From: Perkinsus olseni
Lineage: Eukaryota; Perkinsozoa; Perkinsida
NCBI GenBank assembly: GCA_013115125.1
Contig: JABANN010000135.1
Span: forward strand, 1-63,658
Direction of reading: 5' to 3'
Length of the DNA: 63,658 nt
The notes below the pieces were generated by a model, which worked only from the letters and a program-made list of their open reading frames with translations, had not been told where the DNA came from and did not search any database. Every line of letters begins with the position of its first letter. The stretch's first letter is position 1. Both the position numbers and the translations under genes were made by a program. Shown here piece after piece: positions 1 through 10,664 of the stretch.

Positions 1-685
1 CTTTATTAAATTGCTCTGGGGATTTACTAATTTGGTCTAGGGTTTTACTAAGTAGGTCTGGAAATGGTGTAGAACGTAGGTCCTTATGCTTCACAGGACA
101 TAACCCTTCAATTTTCGAGGCCTAACTCTTCGTACTGCGTGTGAACTCGAGAAGCAGTAGGAAATTTCCTCCTCAAATTCTCAGCACACAAGGTTAAAAA
201 TCGCTCCTGAAAATACCAACTTTTACTGGGAAGGTACATGTAGGAATTCGCACCTAATCTATTGCGATACATCAATGGAACGGGGGGCTCTCAGAAAGCT
301 ATGCCCTCATGTATCAACCCCCTCCGAGGCGCAAGTCTGCTAGGGCGCCTTGAGCTCGGAGGAATCTCTGAATGACGGCTTTTACACCTTCGCTCAGCGC
401 GCTTCCGTGTTGATCAGCTGTGCTGGTCAGCTTTGACTGGATGCCTCCGAATACGGGCTGCCGTTGACGCTCAATAGTTATGCGCCTCCACAACCACATC
501 ATGAGGGGGCTACGCGAAGGTTCCTAGAGCAAACCAGAGAAGGTGCAGTACTGCAGAACTTGAACGCAACTTCCGATGTCTCATACCACAACATTGACAC
601 GAGACTCACCTCCCGCGTGCGACTAAAGCTTGCCTCCTCATATTCATATTAAATCAGGTTTTCGGTGCGCCCAGCTTGAATCTGG
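1..685. other. No gene resolved
   Basis: Only short overlapping open frames of about 60 codons on both strands. I see no splice-supported exon chain, no RNA gene and no repeat. It lies downstream of the aspartic protease gene. Confidence 0.5.
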
Positions 686-1870
686 TTACCTTAGCGGTTG
701 CGAGGCCCCAGCGGTGTGCCCCGAGCTGCCTTCGTGTGGCCAAAAGTAAATTCTAGAGTTCTGCAGATCAAACTTCACATCATATGCCCGGAAGAGAGGA
801 CGCCCGGTCACAGCAGTTTTTTTCCTCTGACGGCGGAGGTCCATAACGCAAGTACCCGACCGACAGGAGTGGATATAGTGCTCGGGCTTTATTCGAATAT
901 CCACCATATGAGGGGCCTCCCCAATATCGAACGCTAGTGTGGGTAAGTAGGGTACCGCTTCCTTCTTCACCAGATTCACGGACCTTATGGGATCCTCTCG
1001 TATGGGTTCATCTGTCTTGATTCCACGTCTGTGCATTGAGGTCGTGGTTGATTTTACAATCATCTCGAACTCCATAGAAGATATACGAAGTGACCGGGTC
1101 CCAGAATCTAGGAGAGAGGGTACGGGAGCATGCCGCGGGATAGTGTCACCAGTGCTGGTGCGCAGTATCGACAGATTTCCAAGAAAGCCAAACAACCTGA
1201 GCGGCCATAGTGGGACAGCTATCGTCTCACCGAAGTACTCTGGGTGCCTGCTGAAGGATACGTATGGGGCTCTTCTCGGTCGTGAGTCGCCCAATGTCAG
1301 AGTTCCCGAGATGAAACGCCCACGGCCGTTCGTTCGAATAGAATATGAGAGTTCGGAGATGACACCCCTCTCCTTAAGCTGCTCCAAGAAGGTTTCAGGT
1401 AAACCTCTAAGACCGACGGAGAGTCCCAAGTTTCCAAATACCTTATCAGTTTTTCCGGAGGTATAATTGTATCCGATGACGAGACCAAATCCGAAATCTA
1501 GTGCAGTTTTGTTCTCCCCAAGACCGAGCGTTACTCTATGCCACACATATCTGAAGACCTCGCCACCGCTGAACAGCACTCTTCTTCTGCGCCTTGAGAA
1601 GATATCTTCGCACGGGTTATGTTCGGGACAGAAGTAGCATCCCGTGGTGAGGTTTCTGCAGCTTCCAAATCCGTACAATCGCTCGTACCACGGACCGTAA
1701 ATGGCCAAACTTGCAGTGCTGCCGGAGTCAACGATCAAGTTTACGGTCTGGTTATCAAGTTTCAAGGGGACGTATGATTTGGTGAGTGGAAGTGCAATCG
1801 GCTCCCCATGGACCGAGGCAGCGAGTAAAGCCACATGAGCTGCGGTAGAGAAGATGGATATTACCAACAT
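686..1870 (-). CDS. Secreted pepsin-like aspartic protease (family A1)
   Basis: One uninterrupted 394-codon frame starting at an ATG. Residues 1-22 form a hydrophobic signal peptide, so the product should enter the secretory pathway. The first catalytic Asp is in VDSGSTASL (Asp48) and the second in PSLLDSGTRS (Asp255). Near the C-terminus, about residue 358 on, GRPLFRAYDVKFDLQNSRIYF matches the conserved A1 end region. Between the two lobes is a Cys-rich insert around residues 71-87. Family knowledge: A1 enzymes cleave peptide bonds with two Asp residues, and the DSGS variant of DTGS is common in TAXi-like and protist members. The length fits a mature A1 enzyme with little or no propeptide. 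Intronless, unlike most genes here. Specific substrate unknown. Confidence 0.87.
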   Translation of the reverse strand: MLVISIFSTAAHVALLAASVHGEPIALPLTKSYVPLKLDNQTVNLIVDSGSTASLAIYGPWYERLYGFGSCRNLTTGCYFCPEHNPCEDIFSRRRRRVLFSGGEVFRYVWHRVTLGLGENKTALDFGFGLVIGYNYTSGKTDKVFGNLGLSVGLRGLPETFLEQLKERGVISELSYSIRTNGRGRFISGTLTLGDSRPRRAPYVSFSRHPEYFGETIAVPLWPLRLFGFLGNLSILRTSTGDTIPRHAPVPSLLDSGTRSLRISSMEFEMIVKSTTTSMHRRGIKTDEPIREDPIRSVNLVKKEAVPYLPTLAFDIGEAPHMVDIRIKPEHYIHSCRSGTCVMDLRRQRKKTAVTGRPLFRAYDVKFDLQNSRIYFWPHEGSSGHTAGASQPLR

Positions 1871-1994
1871 TCACTGTGCAAAACGAACACCTGCGGATGA
1901 GTGTACCGGAGCTCATATTAACCTCACGAAGTAACCTCACAACTCTAAAAACCTCGGTGGTTATCGCGTAAATCTCATCTAATATTTCAATCAA

Positions 1995-2362
1995 AACCTC
2001 TCAGATGGATCTCCGCGAGGGTAGCTGAGTCCTCCGAGCCATTTGAGGTTGGAGTTCCGACAAATGTACGGCAATGGAACACCGCTCGAGCGTGTGGCCG
2101 TGTCTCGTCGAGACTGCGCGCGCCCTTGCAGGATCATGGTTCTATATACCGATCGGAAGCTGCACTAGCTGGCGGTTCATCAACCCAGGCTCGCCTTGAA
2201 CCCTCCAACCAGTCTCTCACATTTGACCTCATAGGACGAAGCATTCATGAATACAGCATTGAAAAATTCGGGTATTCGATCGTGATTTGATTGCCTTTAA
2301 GATGGTGTATGGATGATGGTCGTACCACTCCGGAAGTCCACTCACGGGAAATTACAACAACA

Positions 2363-2418
<56 letters not shown>

Positions 2419-4781
2419 AACGTGGCGTAAGTTTGGCAGCCTCCTCCTACGCATGCCTGTAGTAGGGGCCAAGATAGTGCTAGTACGACTACGGAGGGGG
2501 CGTTCGTCGTGATCGATTCTTCGTGATCAACACTGAAGAACACAAGGCGCCCGAATGATGAGTTCTGGTACGACGACACGAAAGCCTGGACGTCCGGCGT
2601 GGAAGTCAGCCCTGATAATAGTCAAATAGAAGAGGTGTCACGAAAGAGGCGTCGAGTTGCAAGGGTGCAGTGGCACACAGCAACTTATAGATCCCCTCGG
2701 TAACTCCATCGGGTATGCAGAAACCTTCACCAATCGTAGAACGATGCTGAGAGGGGTATAATCCGTATCACTCGCCATCGTCACAGGGGCCGGTCGCGGA
2801 AGGGGATGGATTGCTTACCGTTCCGTTGAGACTTCGTCCTTCCCTATCGACGAGATCATTGCTCTCCAACCAGCGGACACTCCTCTCACTGTGAATACCA
2901 AATATTAAGCAGTGATTCCACATTCCGCCGCCCGAGTCCATCCTCTCGACCGAAGGAAGATTTGTGCGGAAATGATTTACTTGCAGTTTCCTGACGTACA
3001 AACCGCATACGTACTACGGTCCTGTGCGGTCAATACGCCAGCGCCTAAACGCCTCGCCTCACCTCCCGTCGGCGTCCACCAGATCACCGTTGATCATAGC
3101 CTGCACTGCTTCAGTGGTGAGATATCTGACCCGATAATGCGCAAGAGTTTTAATACCGAGCCAATAACACTCACGGCCAGTTCTCCCAGCTCCCTACGAT
3201 TGGCGCCGAAACGTCTCCTACTGAGACCACGAGCGATACTGGCGAGTCACCGACGTCTGAAGGTAGGCGAAGTCTTCGGGCAGCATCCTCGAGAGATTGT
3301 TTGGTGACCACGGCATCTTCGGGAGAACCTGGGGAGCATCCACTTGGCTGGCATCAAGAGTCGCGCTTATAGCACCCGCAGGATAGGTATCCCCAGAGTC
3401 ACCCAGCCGCGTCACCGACGGTCTCACTAAGACTGCCGTCTCGAGAGTTCCGTGGGGCAAACAGTCGAAAACCTGAACTCATGACAGATTCTAGCTCGTC
3501 TGGAATTGCCGTAAGCCTCACTCCAATTTTGCGTGGCCTCCCTGCGACTCCACGGATGAAGGGCTCGAAGGGCGTCCCAGAGAGGCAATGCGCCACGGTT
3601 TCGACATGGGGGAAGCCGTTACAATGGATGCTGCAGCTGAGACGCACCTGCAAACCAGTCGGGTGCGGTGAGTACAGATGACATCCTCACCCCAGAGCAT
3701 CCAGTCAAGCGCCTGCCGCTAGCCTCCCCGGTCGTTGATATTCGGTATTCCTCGACCACGGCTGCATGTGGTGATCCGAATGTTTGAAGCTGCTCGCCGG
3801 CAGCCGTGACGTTACAACCGTCTGGGGGCACTAGGGCTGTGATGAAGCCCATAGAGTTGATAAATCCAAGTGAAGTCGCGGGATTGACTTTCCAGCACTC
3901 GAGAAGGGGCTCGGTGGGGGAACTCGCTATCACTGCCTGTTACAGAGAAGCTTAGCTCGCTGTCTGATAGGCATTCCAACTCGTCAGGGTGTTCCAGCTC
4001 AACTCAACACGACGACAATGATGATCATTCGAGGGTGTATAATAAAAAACAAGAACGCTTAAAAAGTGCTGTAACAGCAGCTACCAATAAATGGAATCTA
4101 TGAACTTTTCTTCTTGTCTTGTGCTGCCTCTGTCGACTTGCCGAAATCTTCTGCCTTCTTGATCTCGTCTCCCAACTCAAGTAAGCCGTCGCTTGGAGAC
4201 TCAGCGATAGCATCGGCAATGGTATCTTAGAAGCAACAATAGACAACATCACCACACACTGATCACCGCGTACCCGTCAGATCCGCTTTGGGTGCAGCTA
4301 TCTCGCGGTTTCCGGTGAGTTGCCCCAGCGTTTGTCTGAGATTGCCTGCGAACCCAGCCTTGGAGAGCTCGGCGAAGTCACGCTGCTTAAATTGGTCGAA
4401 TGTGAGGCTGTCCATATGAAAGAAAATAATCTGCCGAAAATCGTATTACCGGAGGCTTCACACGGACCTTCAACACAACAAGGGCTAAGTGGCACCGCGG
4501 GCTAAAATCTCTCATAAAGTTGTAAAACATGCAACATGGAATTGGAGGTTGAGTTGAATCAGCGAGGGTTAGTCGATCTGTTGAATGGGTTATTACGGAA
4601 GAAGGTTACGTACCTGCACACCGACTCAACCAGCGACTGGAGAAGATGTACCCTCCCCTTACTCGTCGACATACTCCGTCACATCACACGTATTCTTGCT
4701 ATATCGCCATCTTGACGGATTCAATGTCGCCATATGACCAACACTGAAATAGAATGATAGCAACGACTCCCACAACCAAAG
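1995..4781. other. Unresolved stretch, short ORFs only
   Basis: About 2.8 kb with many frames of 60-130 codons on both strands and no exon chain I could validate. A 59-codon plus-strand frame opens with ATG near 4535 (MELEVELNQRG...), rich in Leu, and could be a first exon. The ACT microsatellite lies inside. Otherwise I see nothing recognisable. Confidence 0.4.
2361..2418. repeat. (ACT)n trinucleotide microsatellite
   Basis: About 20 perfect tandem ACT units, preceded by a short ACA run. The repeat opens long poly-Thr and poly-Val frames on the two strands. These are consequences of the repeat, not genes. Confidence 0.95.
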
Positions 4782-5452
4782 CTACACATTCTTACGTGCT
4801 CTCGGGCAAATCCTCGGCTGCCTTAGCCGTGGGAATGAGAACGCTTCCCTGCGTAGAGCAGTCCGTCTTCTTACAGTCTGCAGCTTGGAGGCACCCACTA
4901 CGTTTGAGCTGAAGTGATCTGAGTAGTCCAGGTCACAGCACCAACATGTCGGGGCCAGGCGTTGATACCTCACACCCAGCAGCCAGCCTATCTCCTGCTG
5001 GCTCGTCTCAGGGGCCGCCAGTCGTTCAGCAGGCACCTTGGCTCTGTGCCTCATAACTTGAATTTCATAGGAACTGTCATCTACCTTAGTCGCTCGTAAC
5101 TGAGCGGGATGCGATCTCGGCTTCGACGTTGAGGGCGAACTCTGACTCGTTGGTCCGGTGACTGGACTTGGACCTTATCGGTAACTGTGGTGACTGTCGG
5201 CGGTAATGGTCGAGTGTGATTCATCTGGAAGTGGAGGTACGGCCGACTGCACCTACGGGGAGTCGAAACATTCTGCACAACCCCCCGATGGTTGACTAGC
5301 TTGACCGACGACGACGACGACGACGACGAGAGGATGTATCTTTGTGTCGCCTCGGACCTGATCTCTTTTTCGATCATCTCAGTCCATATCCGTTCTTGTC
5401 GCACTCGAGCTTTCTGGTTATAGAAGGATTCGGCCTCACTCCTTCCAGACAT
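4782..5452 (-). CDS. Possible CFAP144/FAM183-like axonemal protein
   Basis: Tentative. ATG at 5452 starts an N-terminus with a charged helix (ARVRQERIWTEMIEKEIRSE), the kind of Arg/Glu-rich opening remembered for FAM183/CFAP144 microtubule inner proteins. Further on in another frame are KVDDSSYEIQVMRHRAK and ETSQQEIGW. The latter resembles the conserved TQTEAQEIGW core of that family, followed by HFSSNVVGASKL, comparable to its RLNHFR...Y end. At least one intron must join the two frames and I could not fix it. A GAC-repeat (about 5303-5330) encodes a Ser run between them. If right, the protein sits inside doublet microtubules of the flagellum. Confidence 0.4.
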
Positions 5453-5991
5453 CTCTGTGACCGGGAAGAGAACGGAACTTGTTGCGCAAGTCAGCGGAGC
5501 ATCGATCCGAGAAGCGTCACTGCGCCACGAAATTATTGACTTTCCGAAAAGTGCGCAGCTCCGTTGGTGGGAGTTCCATCGTCCAATCATGGGTTTATTT
5601 TCAGTTTTACAAAGCGTCTTATCACATGCCTGTGTATATAGTCATACCACTCCATCCGTAACATGTGTTTCACTTCTGAGCAGTGGTATCTTGGGATAAC
5701 TTTTGACGATATCTTCAACAAATTTAAACGCAAGTAATGCCGGGTTCCGTGAAGGTTCTGTTCTGGGCAACTTCGGACCGATGGTCGCATGTCTGAGAAC
5801 CCATCTTGAGTGAGGGTGGAGGCTGTGCGAAGATGCACAACAACGTCGGAAAGCTACAATTTTTGTCCCTTTACGGTCTGCGGGTCTGTAGGATCGATTC
5901 GCCCGGCTTGTAGTGTTAGTATTTGTACTTGTAGTAGTGGTAGTAGTAGGATTGAGGAATGCGGCTATCGGGTAGACTATGGACATTATGA
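5453..5991. other. No gene resolved
   Basis: Overlapping short frames only. A small TAG/GTA-rich tract occurs near 5925-5950. It forms the upstream region of the plus-strand gene that starts at 5992. Confidence 0.5.
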
Positions 5992-7353
5992 ATGGCAGCC
6001 TCTTTACTATGTAGTCCACATCCTCGCACCGATCGTCACGACAAGGAAGCTAAGAGAGGCTCCAGCAGTGGCAAAGGTAGTACGTCGGGTGGCGAGAGTG
6101 TAGCTTACTGCTCGCTCAGTATCCTTGAGTGTGACTGAGGGATGAACATTATGGTGGGGCTAGTTTCGCGCCAGAAACGGCTCACTGAAACCGATCTGGT
6201 GGGTCGAGGCTACGCTTACTAGCTCGATTAGTGCCTTCAGGTCCAACACTGTTGGGAAGGCTGCTCTGTTGTGGCGGGGCTGCAAAAGAGGAGGAAGAGG
6301 AGGACAGGATAGACTACAACGATAGCTGTAGTAGCTGGGCAAGTACCTCGGTGTCAAGCCGTTATGGTGGTTGGGTAGGTGCCGGTGCGGACGAGCGAAG
6401 CGACACGTCGACTGCGACCAGAAGGTCCGGATATTCGAGGTAGTGCGGGACGCCATTAGATGCGTCGTATCTGGCTAACTAATTCAGCAGACACTCGCAA
6501 GATGGTCGGCCGGCTGTTGGTGACGAAGGAGTCAGACGCCGGGCTATCACAGAGAGTAATACAGAGCCGACTGGGAGAGGGATTATTGGAGGCTTGTCAG
6601 GTCCATCATCAGCCCGAGGCATGAGAGATGTTAACATTGAAAGGGAGCGCTCGCCTTACCCTCATTACCATGGCCCGGCCGCCACCAGGCCCGATTCTCC
6701 GTTGCAGCGGAGGGGTTACCCAGGCCGCGCGACCAGCACCGATGTGTTGTCGGGCCTCTCGGAAGAGTCGTCAGCGTCGGGCTCATCTTCAGAGACTCTA
6801 GCAGCGAAGACTATTGGTAGACGGATGCTGTACGGACGTGATAGGTGGCGCCATGATCTACCCCCATGGTTCTATTCTGATATTGAGAAGCAGCAGGCTA
6901 GGTCTAGTGCTACGCCCTCATCATCGCGATTGCATCATCACGATGGTCAGCCTTCCCTGCGTGGTCGTGGTGACACCGCAGATTTGCGGACATACTCGAG
7001 GATCTATGACGATCCCTCATTCTACAGAAACCACGGCCACGGTAGCCGCCGAGCCGATTCGACCATTGGTCAGCAGCCTGACTTGCGACCGTACAGGAGT
7101 AGCATGTTCTACGACGAGGCCGCGGCCCCAGAGGTTGCTGCTACCACACCTCGGGTAGATTTAAGGCGCTACAGTAGTGCTCGCAGCCCGAGTGCTTCCG
7201 GACTAGACCTGTCTACGACACCCAAGGACGAGGGATTGGTCGGAGAGACCGGCACTCTAAAGTCATCTCAGGTAAGTTACCTCAACATCGTTCAGCGTGA
7301 CAACACCGGCGCGTTCCTTTCAGTCTTATCGACAACAGCAGCAGCAGCAGTAG
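5992..7353 (+). CDS. Disordered Ser/Arg-rich protein, unrecognised
   Basis: Four-exon model with consistent phases: 5992-6076, 6241-6439, 6488-7271, 7324-7353, giving 365 residues. The donors are GTAGTA, GTAGTG and GTAAGT; each intron ends in CAG; the last two introns are 48 and 52 nt. The protein begins MAASLLCSPHPR, has a Cys pair in RLLCCGG followed by a Glu run, then a long low-complexity region rich in Ser, Arg, Pro, Tyr and His. It ends in five Gln residues before the stop. No domain recognised. The Leu-Cys-Cys motif could be palmitoylated (inference). It reads toward the acylated-protein gene 237 bases downstream on the same strand. Confidence 0.65.
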
Positions 7354-7589
7354 AGTGGTTCGCTAGTCTAAGTTCTTTGGCATATCATCGGCGGACCCGG
7401 TCCACTAGACCTCGTGTCGACCCTCGCCATCGCCGGATATCAATTTCATTAACATCATCTTTAAATCTTGGTCACTCGTATGAGTTGCAAGTTTCATCGA
7501 TGAGCGTTGGTATTGTGTTTGCAGTAGAAGCCCGAAGGACTGTCCGTTCTCTTCTTGAATGCCGGTTTCCGTCTAGTTGGCAAAATAAA

Positions 7590-9642
7590 ATGGGTATATG
7601 CTTCAGTAGTGAGCCAGCATCACCCCCGAAACCACCGGAGCCCCCCGAGAAGCATCATCACCATCACCATAAACATCACACCCCCACGGATGCACAGGGC
7701 AAAGCAACGGCGAAGCAGCAACAGCAGCAGCAGGCGGGGTAGCAGGGCCTGGCGGAATGTAGGGTACCGTATCATCTATTCAGGGCTGCAACCAAGGCTG
7801 CAAAACCAGTGGCTGCGGCCGAGAGTCATCCCGCCGACCATGCAGCGGGTGGCGGCGGTGTTGCTGATCAGAAGCAGTCGTCAATGGCCGCGGTCGCCGC
7901 TACACGGGTATCACCATCGCCATCCGATAAGGGACAGCACTCAGGGAGGGTGTCTTTGACCGCTAAAGACTCGTTGGCGCTCAGCGCAGACGACGATGAT
8001 GATAACGAGCGTGTGCCTGTGCCGGCTAAGCCGCGGGGTACATCAATTAGTTAATACGGGCCTGGCGGACTGAGCTCGATCAGATTCCTTCACCAGTGAT
8101 TCTGAAGCTGAGTCCAAAGCTTGGGCGGAGCATGAGGCCCGCCGAGAGAGGCTGGAGCAGCGACGAAGGGATAGAGAAGCGAGGGAAGAACAGCGAAGGA
8201 AAAATATAGAAGGTAGCCCTTGCCTTCGACGACGGCTGTGTAGGGTACGCTCGTGCTTCTTCAGCGCTGAACGCTGCTTCCAACTACACCGCCATGGACG
8301 GCGCAACGCAGAGGTGAAACTGCTATACGGTCATCCTCCGGTCTGATATGCTTGCGTGTCCAGGCACGCTCCACCTCTACCCGGTGGCGATTTTACTCCC
8401 CGCGCAGGAAGTGGACTCAATCGCCAGTCGAGTGCTCTGTCGCTGTATGCGGATCGGCTCACTTCGTCACGCCGATATCAAGCCAGTCCTCGAGCGTCAC
8501 TCTACGCCTATCAGCTGAGCCCTAGGGCGGCGGCTGGTGGCCTGTCCCCTGCCCCCAATACCGGTCGTGTCGGACGGTACGCGCCCATCTACCAGCCAGT
8601 CCTACGGTCCACTCAATCTGCGTACACTACCACCCCTCGGGGGGCAGCTGGTGGTATCTCGGCAGCCGCCGTACCGCTTAGTCGTGAACGCAGCGCGTAC
8701 AATACGCCTTTGTCGGCACGGACCACCGTAGCTGCGACACCAGAACTTGGAGGGTAAGCTCATACACGCTGCCACAAGGGGGCTCATCGTCGTCTGCCAG
8801 ATCGGTCCTCGGCCCTTCGTCGAGCCGAGAGGTTACTCCCCGCAGAGGTGGTCCTGAGGATCCTCTCGCCGCCCCCATAGCTCCACTCACTCGACAAACA
8901 AGCGTGGAGGTTCCTACCACTACCAGCGACCTGACTGCACAGCGAGCTGCACCTTCTTTACCACTAGAAGGTCTATCACGCCAGACAAGTGCCCAAGTCC
9001 CTAGGAATCTAACGGCAACGGACCCAGCCGTGGGTGATGACGAGGAGAGAGCGAGCATCAGCAGGTGAGGGTGACGTCATTGACCTCGGAGAGGCCCATC
9101 ACTCCTCTCAGTGGGGACACCAGCCTCTCCTCGAGTTTTATCGGTCTTGATAGTGTCACCAAGACCCCGGTTGCTGAGCGTTCACCTCTCGGCCATGGTC
9201 CAGCCTCTCCGAAGAGGTAGGTTCTGGCGTAACTGGTGGGGCTGTTGCCACCCTCGCAGTGTTGCTGCTACTGGTTTGTGTTTTTCCATTGTGTACAGCA
9301 TCAGTGAGTTTCTACAACTATTCGAAATAGCTCGCGTTGTGCCACAGTTCTATCGGGTTTGATGACGTAGACTATACTGGAGGGCTCCAGCTGTCCAGGC
9401 TGGGGGTTGTAGTCCCGTGACTTGCTTTCAGTCCCAGGCGAGAGCTGCCGCCTCTGTCGCCATCGACTCAAGGCTTTCGATCGGATACTCATCGATCCTT
9501 CACTCCCCGCGCAGCCATCACTCCTCGTGCGGAACTAGGCGGTGGCCTGGCAGCAGCCGTTAATAAGGTGCGCCTTGCGTCACTCTCACTTACGCGAAGA
9601 CGAGTCGCCTCCCCACTTTCAGAAAGATTGGAGTGGCATTGA
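7590..9642 (+). CDS. 516-aa disordered protein with MGICFSS acylation signal
   Basis: Eight exons join without a frame break: 7590-7738, 7784-8037, 8084-8212, 8265-8313, 8364-8753, 8801-9064, 9112-9216, 9432-9642 (1551 nt). Introns are 45, 46, 52, 50, 47, 47 and 215 nt. The N-terminus MGICFSS fits the rule for N-myristoylation at Gly2 with palmitoylation at Cys4, which would anchor the protein to a membrane. Then follow a Pro-rich patch, a His run, a Gln run, an Ala/Gly-rich linker with an Asp run, a short charged coiled coil (EARRERLEQRRRDREAREEQ) and a Ser/Pro/Arg-rich tail with repeated TPRA/SPRA motifs. No enzymatic domain seen. Alveolates use such acylated low-complexity proteins at cortical membranes, so that location is plausible but inferred. 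Confidence 0.75.
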
Positions 9643-10474
9643 TAACCTTTTCAATCAACGCAGTTGATCGGCTCCTCTGGAGAGTTGACATCGTCGCCTC
9701 TCATCATCTCTTTTCGCGAGGGATATCACATTTTGTTCACGACGATAGGAAGTCGCTCATCGGCTACTTCTTGTTGACTTCGTGTGGACCATTTGTTTCT
9801 GACTGCCTTATTTTGAGGTGCTACTGTCCTCCTGTTCTCCCCATCTCGATGACGGTTTGACTTGAGTAAGCAACGCTTGTACAGGATATAAGCGGAAGCC
9901 CGTGTAAGCATGTGCGCTGCAACCTCGGAGGGTGACCATGGTGATGAGGGATGGGCTAGTTCCCAGTCGACAATGCATGAGTCCTGTCGATGGATCAACT
10001 TCATCCTACGCAGTTTTTTCATGTCAACTATTCATCACGCGGCATTCACGTTACACTGGCCATTGACTACCACGAGCTCATTTAAGCGTACCTATAACCT
10101 GAACCCCAATGAAAATGTAGAGGGTCTGATCACGTGGCCGAAGAGAGTTGCCACCATCACTGAGTGGACCCATGCCAGACAACTTGTGCAACACAAAATC
10201 ACGTGAAAGTTTGTGACCTTCAATAAGGGCAATGTTGCCAATAACTTATATCGGTCAAACCGATTGTGCCCTCATCTTGTTGCTGAGAAAATGGGATGCT
10301 CGAGATACCGCATATCTTTCGGATGTACGGAAAGGGCACGCTAGGAAAGCGTAGTGTTGAAAAATTATACTTCATCGTCGTTGTTAGGCCTTCTGAACTA
10401 CAGACTGGCAGTGGGGGATCGGGAGATAATCCCTTCCAACCAGCAATTCCATTAATAACGATGCATCAGGAAAG
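9643..10474. other. Intergenic, nothing resolved
   Basis: No exon chain or RNA gene seen. It lies between the acylated-protein gene and the convergent secreted-protein locus. The final part leads into copy 1 of the short plus-strand module. Confidence 0.5.
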
Positions 10475-10547
10475 TTACGGGATGACACCGGCCCTCGTAT
10501 CAGAAATGGCAGGTAAACCGCATGCGACCGATGCGTCTAAGAGATGA
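10475..10547 (+). other. Short conserved coding module, copy 1
   Basis: The plus frame reads MTPALVSEMAGKPHATDASKR and then stops. It is similar in order and spacing to copy 2 (17848-17937), and at DNA level the two share blocks around GATGCATC and GCATGCGA. It sits next to the 3' end of the minus-strand secreted gene, in convergent orientation. Identity unknown. It may be the tail of a decayed gene or of an unresolved multi-exon gene. Confidence 0.4.
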
Positions 10548-10664
10548 GAAGCGACGAGAATAGTGTGGTCATGAATGAAAAAAGCCGCTGTTTACCCGGT
10601 CACGCAAGAAAAGAGCCGACAACAGCAGCACTGACCAAACCCTCAACGATACTGCGCATGGGCA

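Noticed and set aside
2245-2512. Poly-Val and poly-Thr proteins
   Set aside because: Both are translations of the ACT microsatellite in opposite directions.
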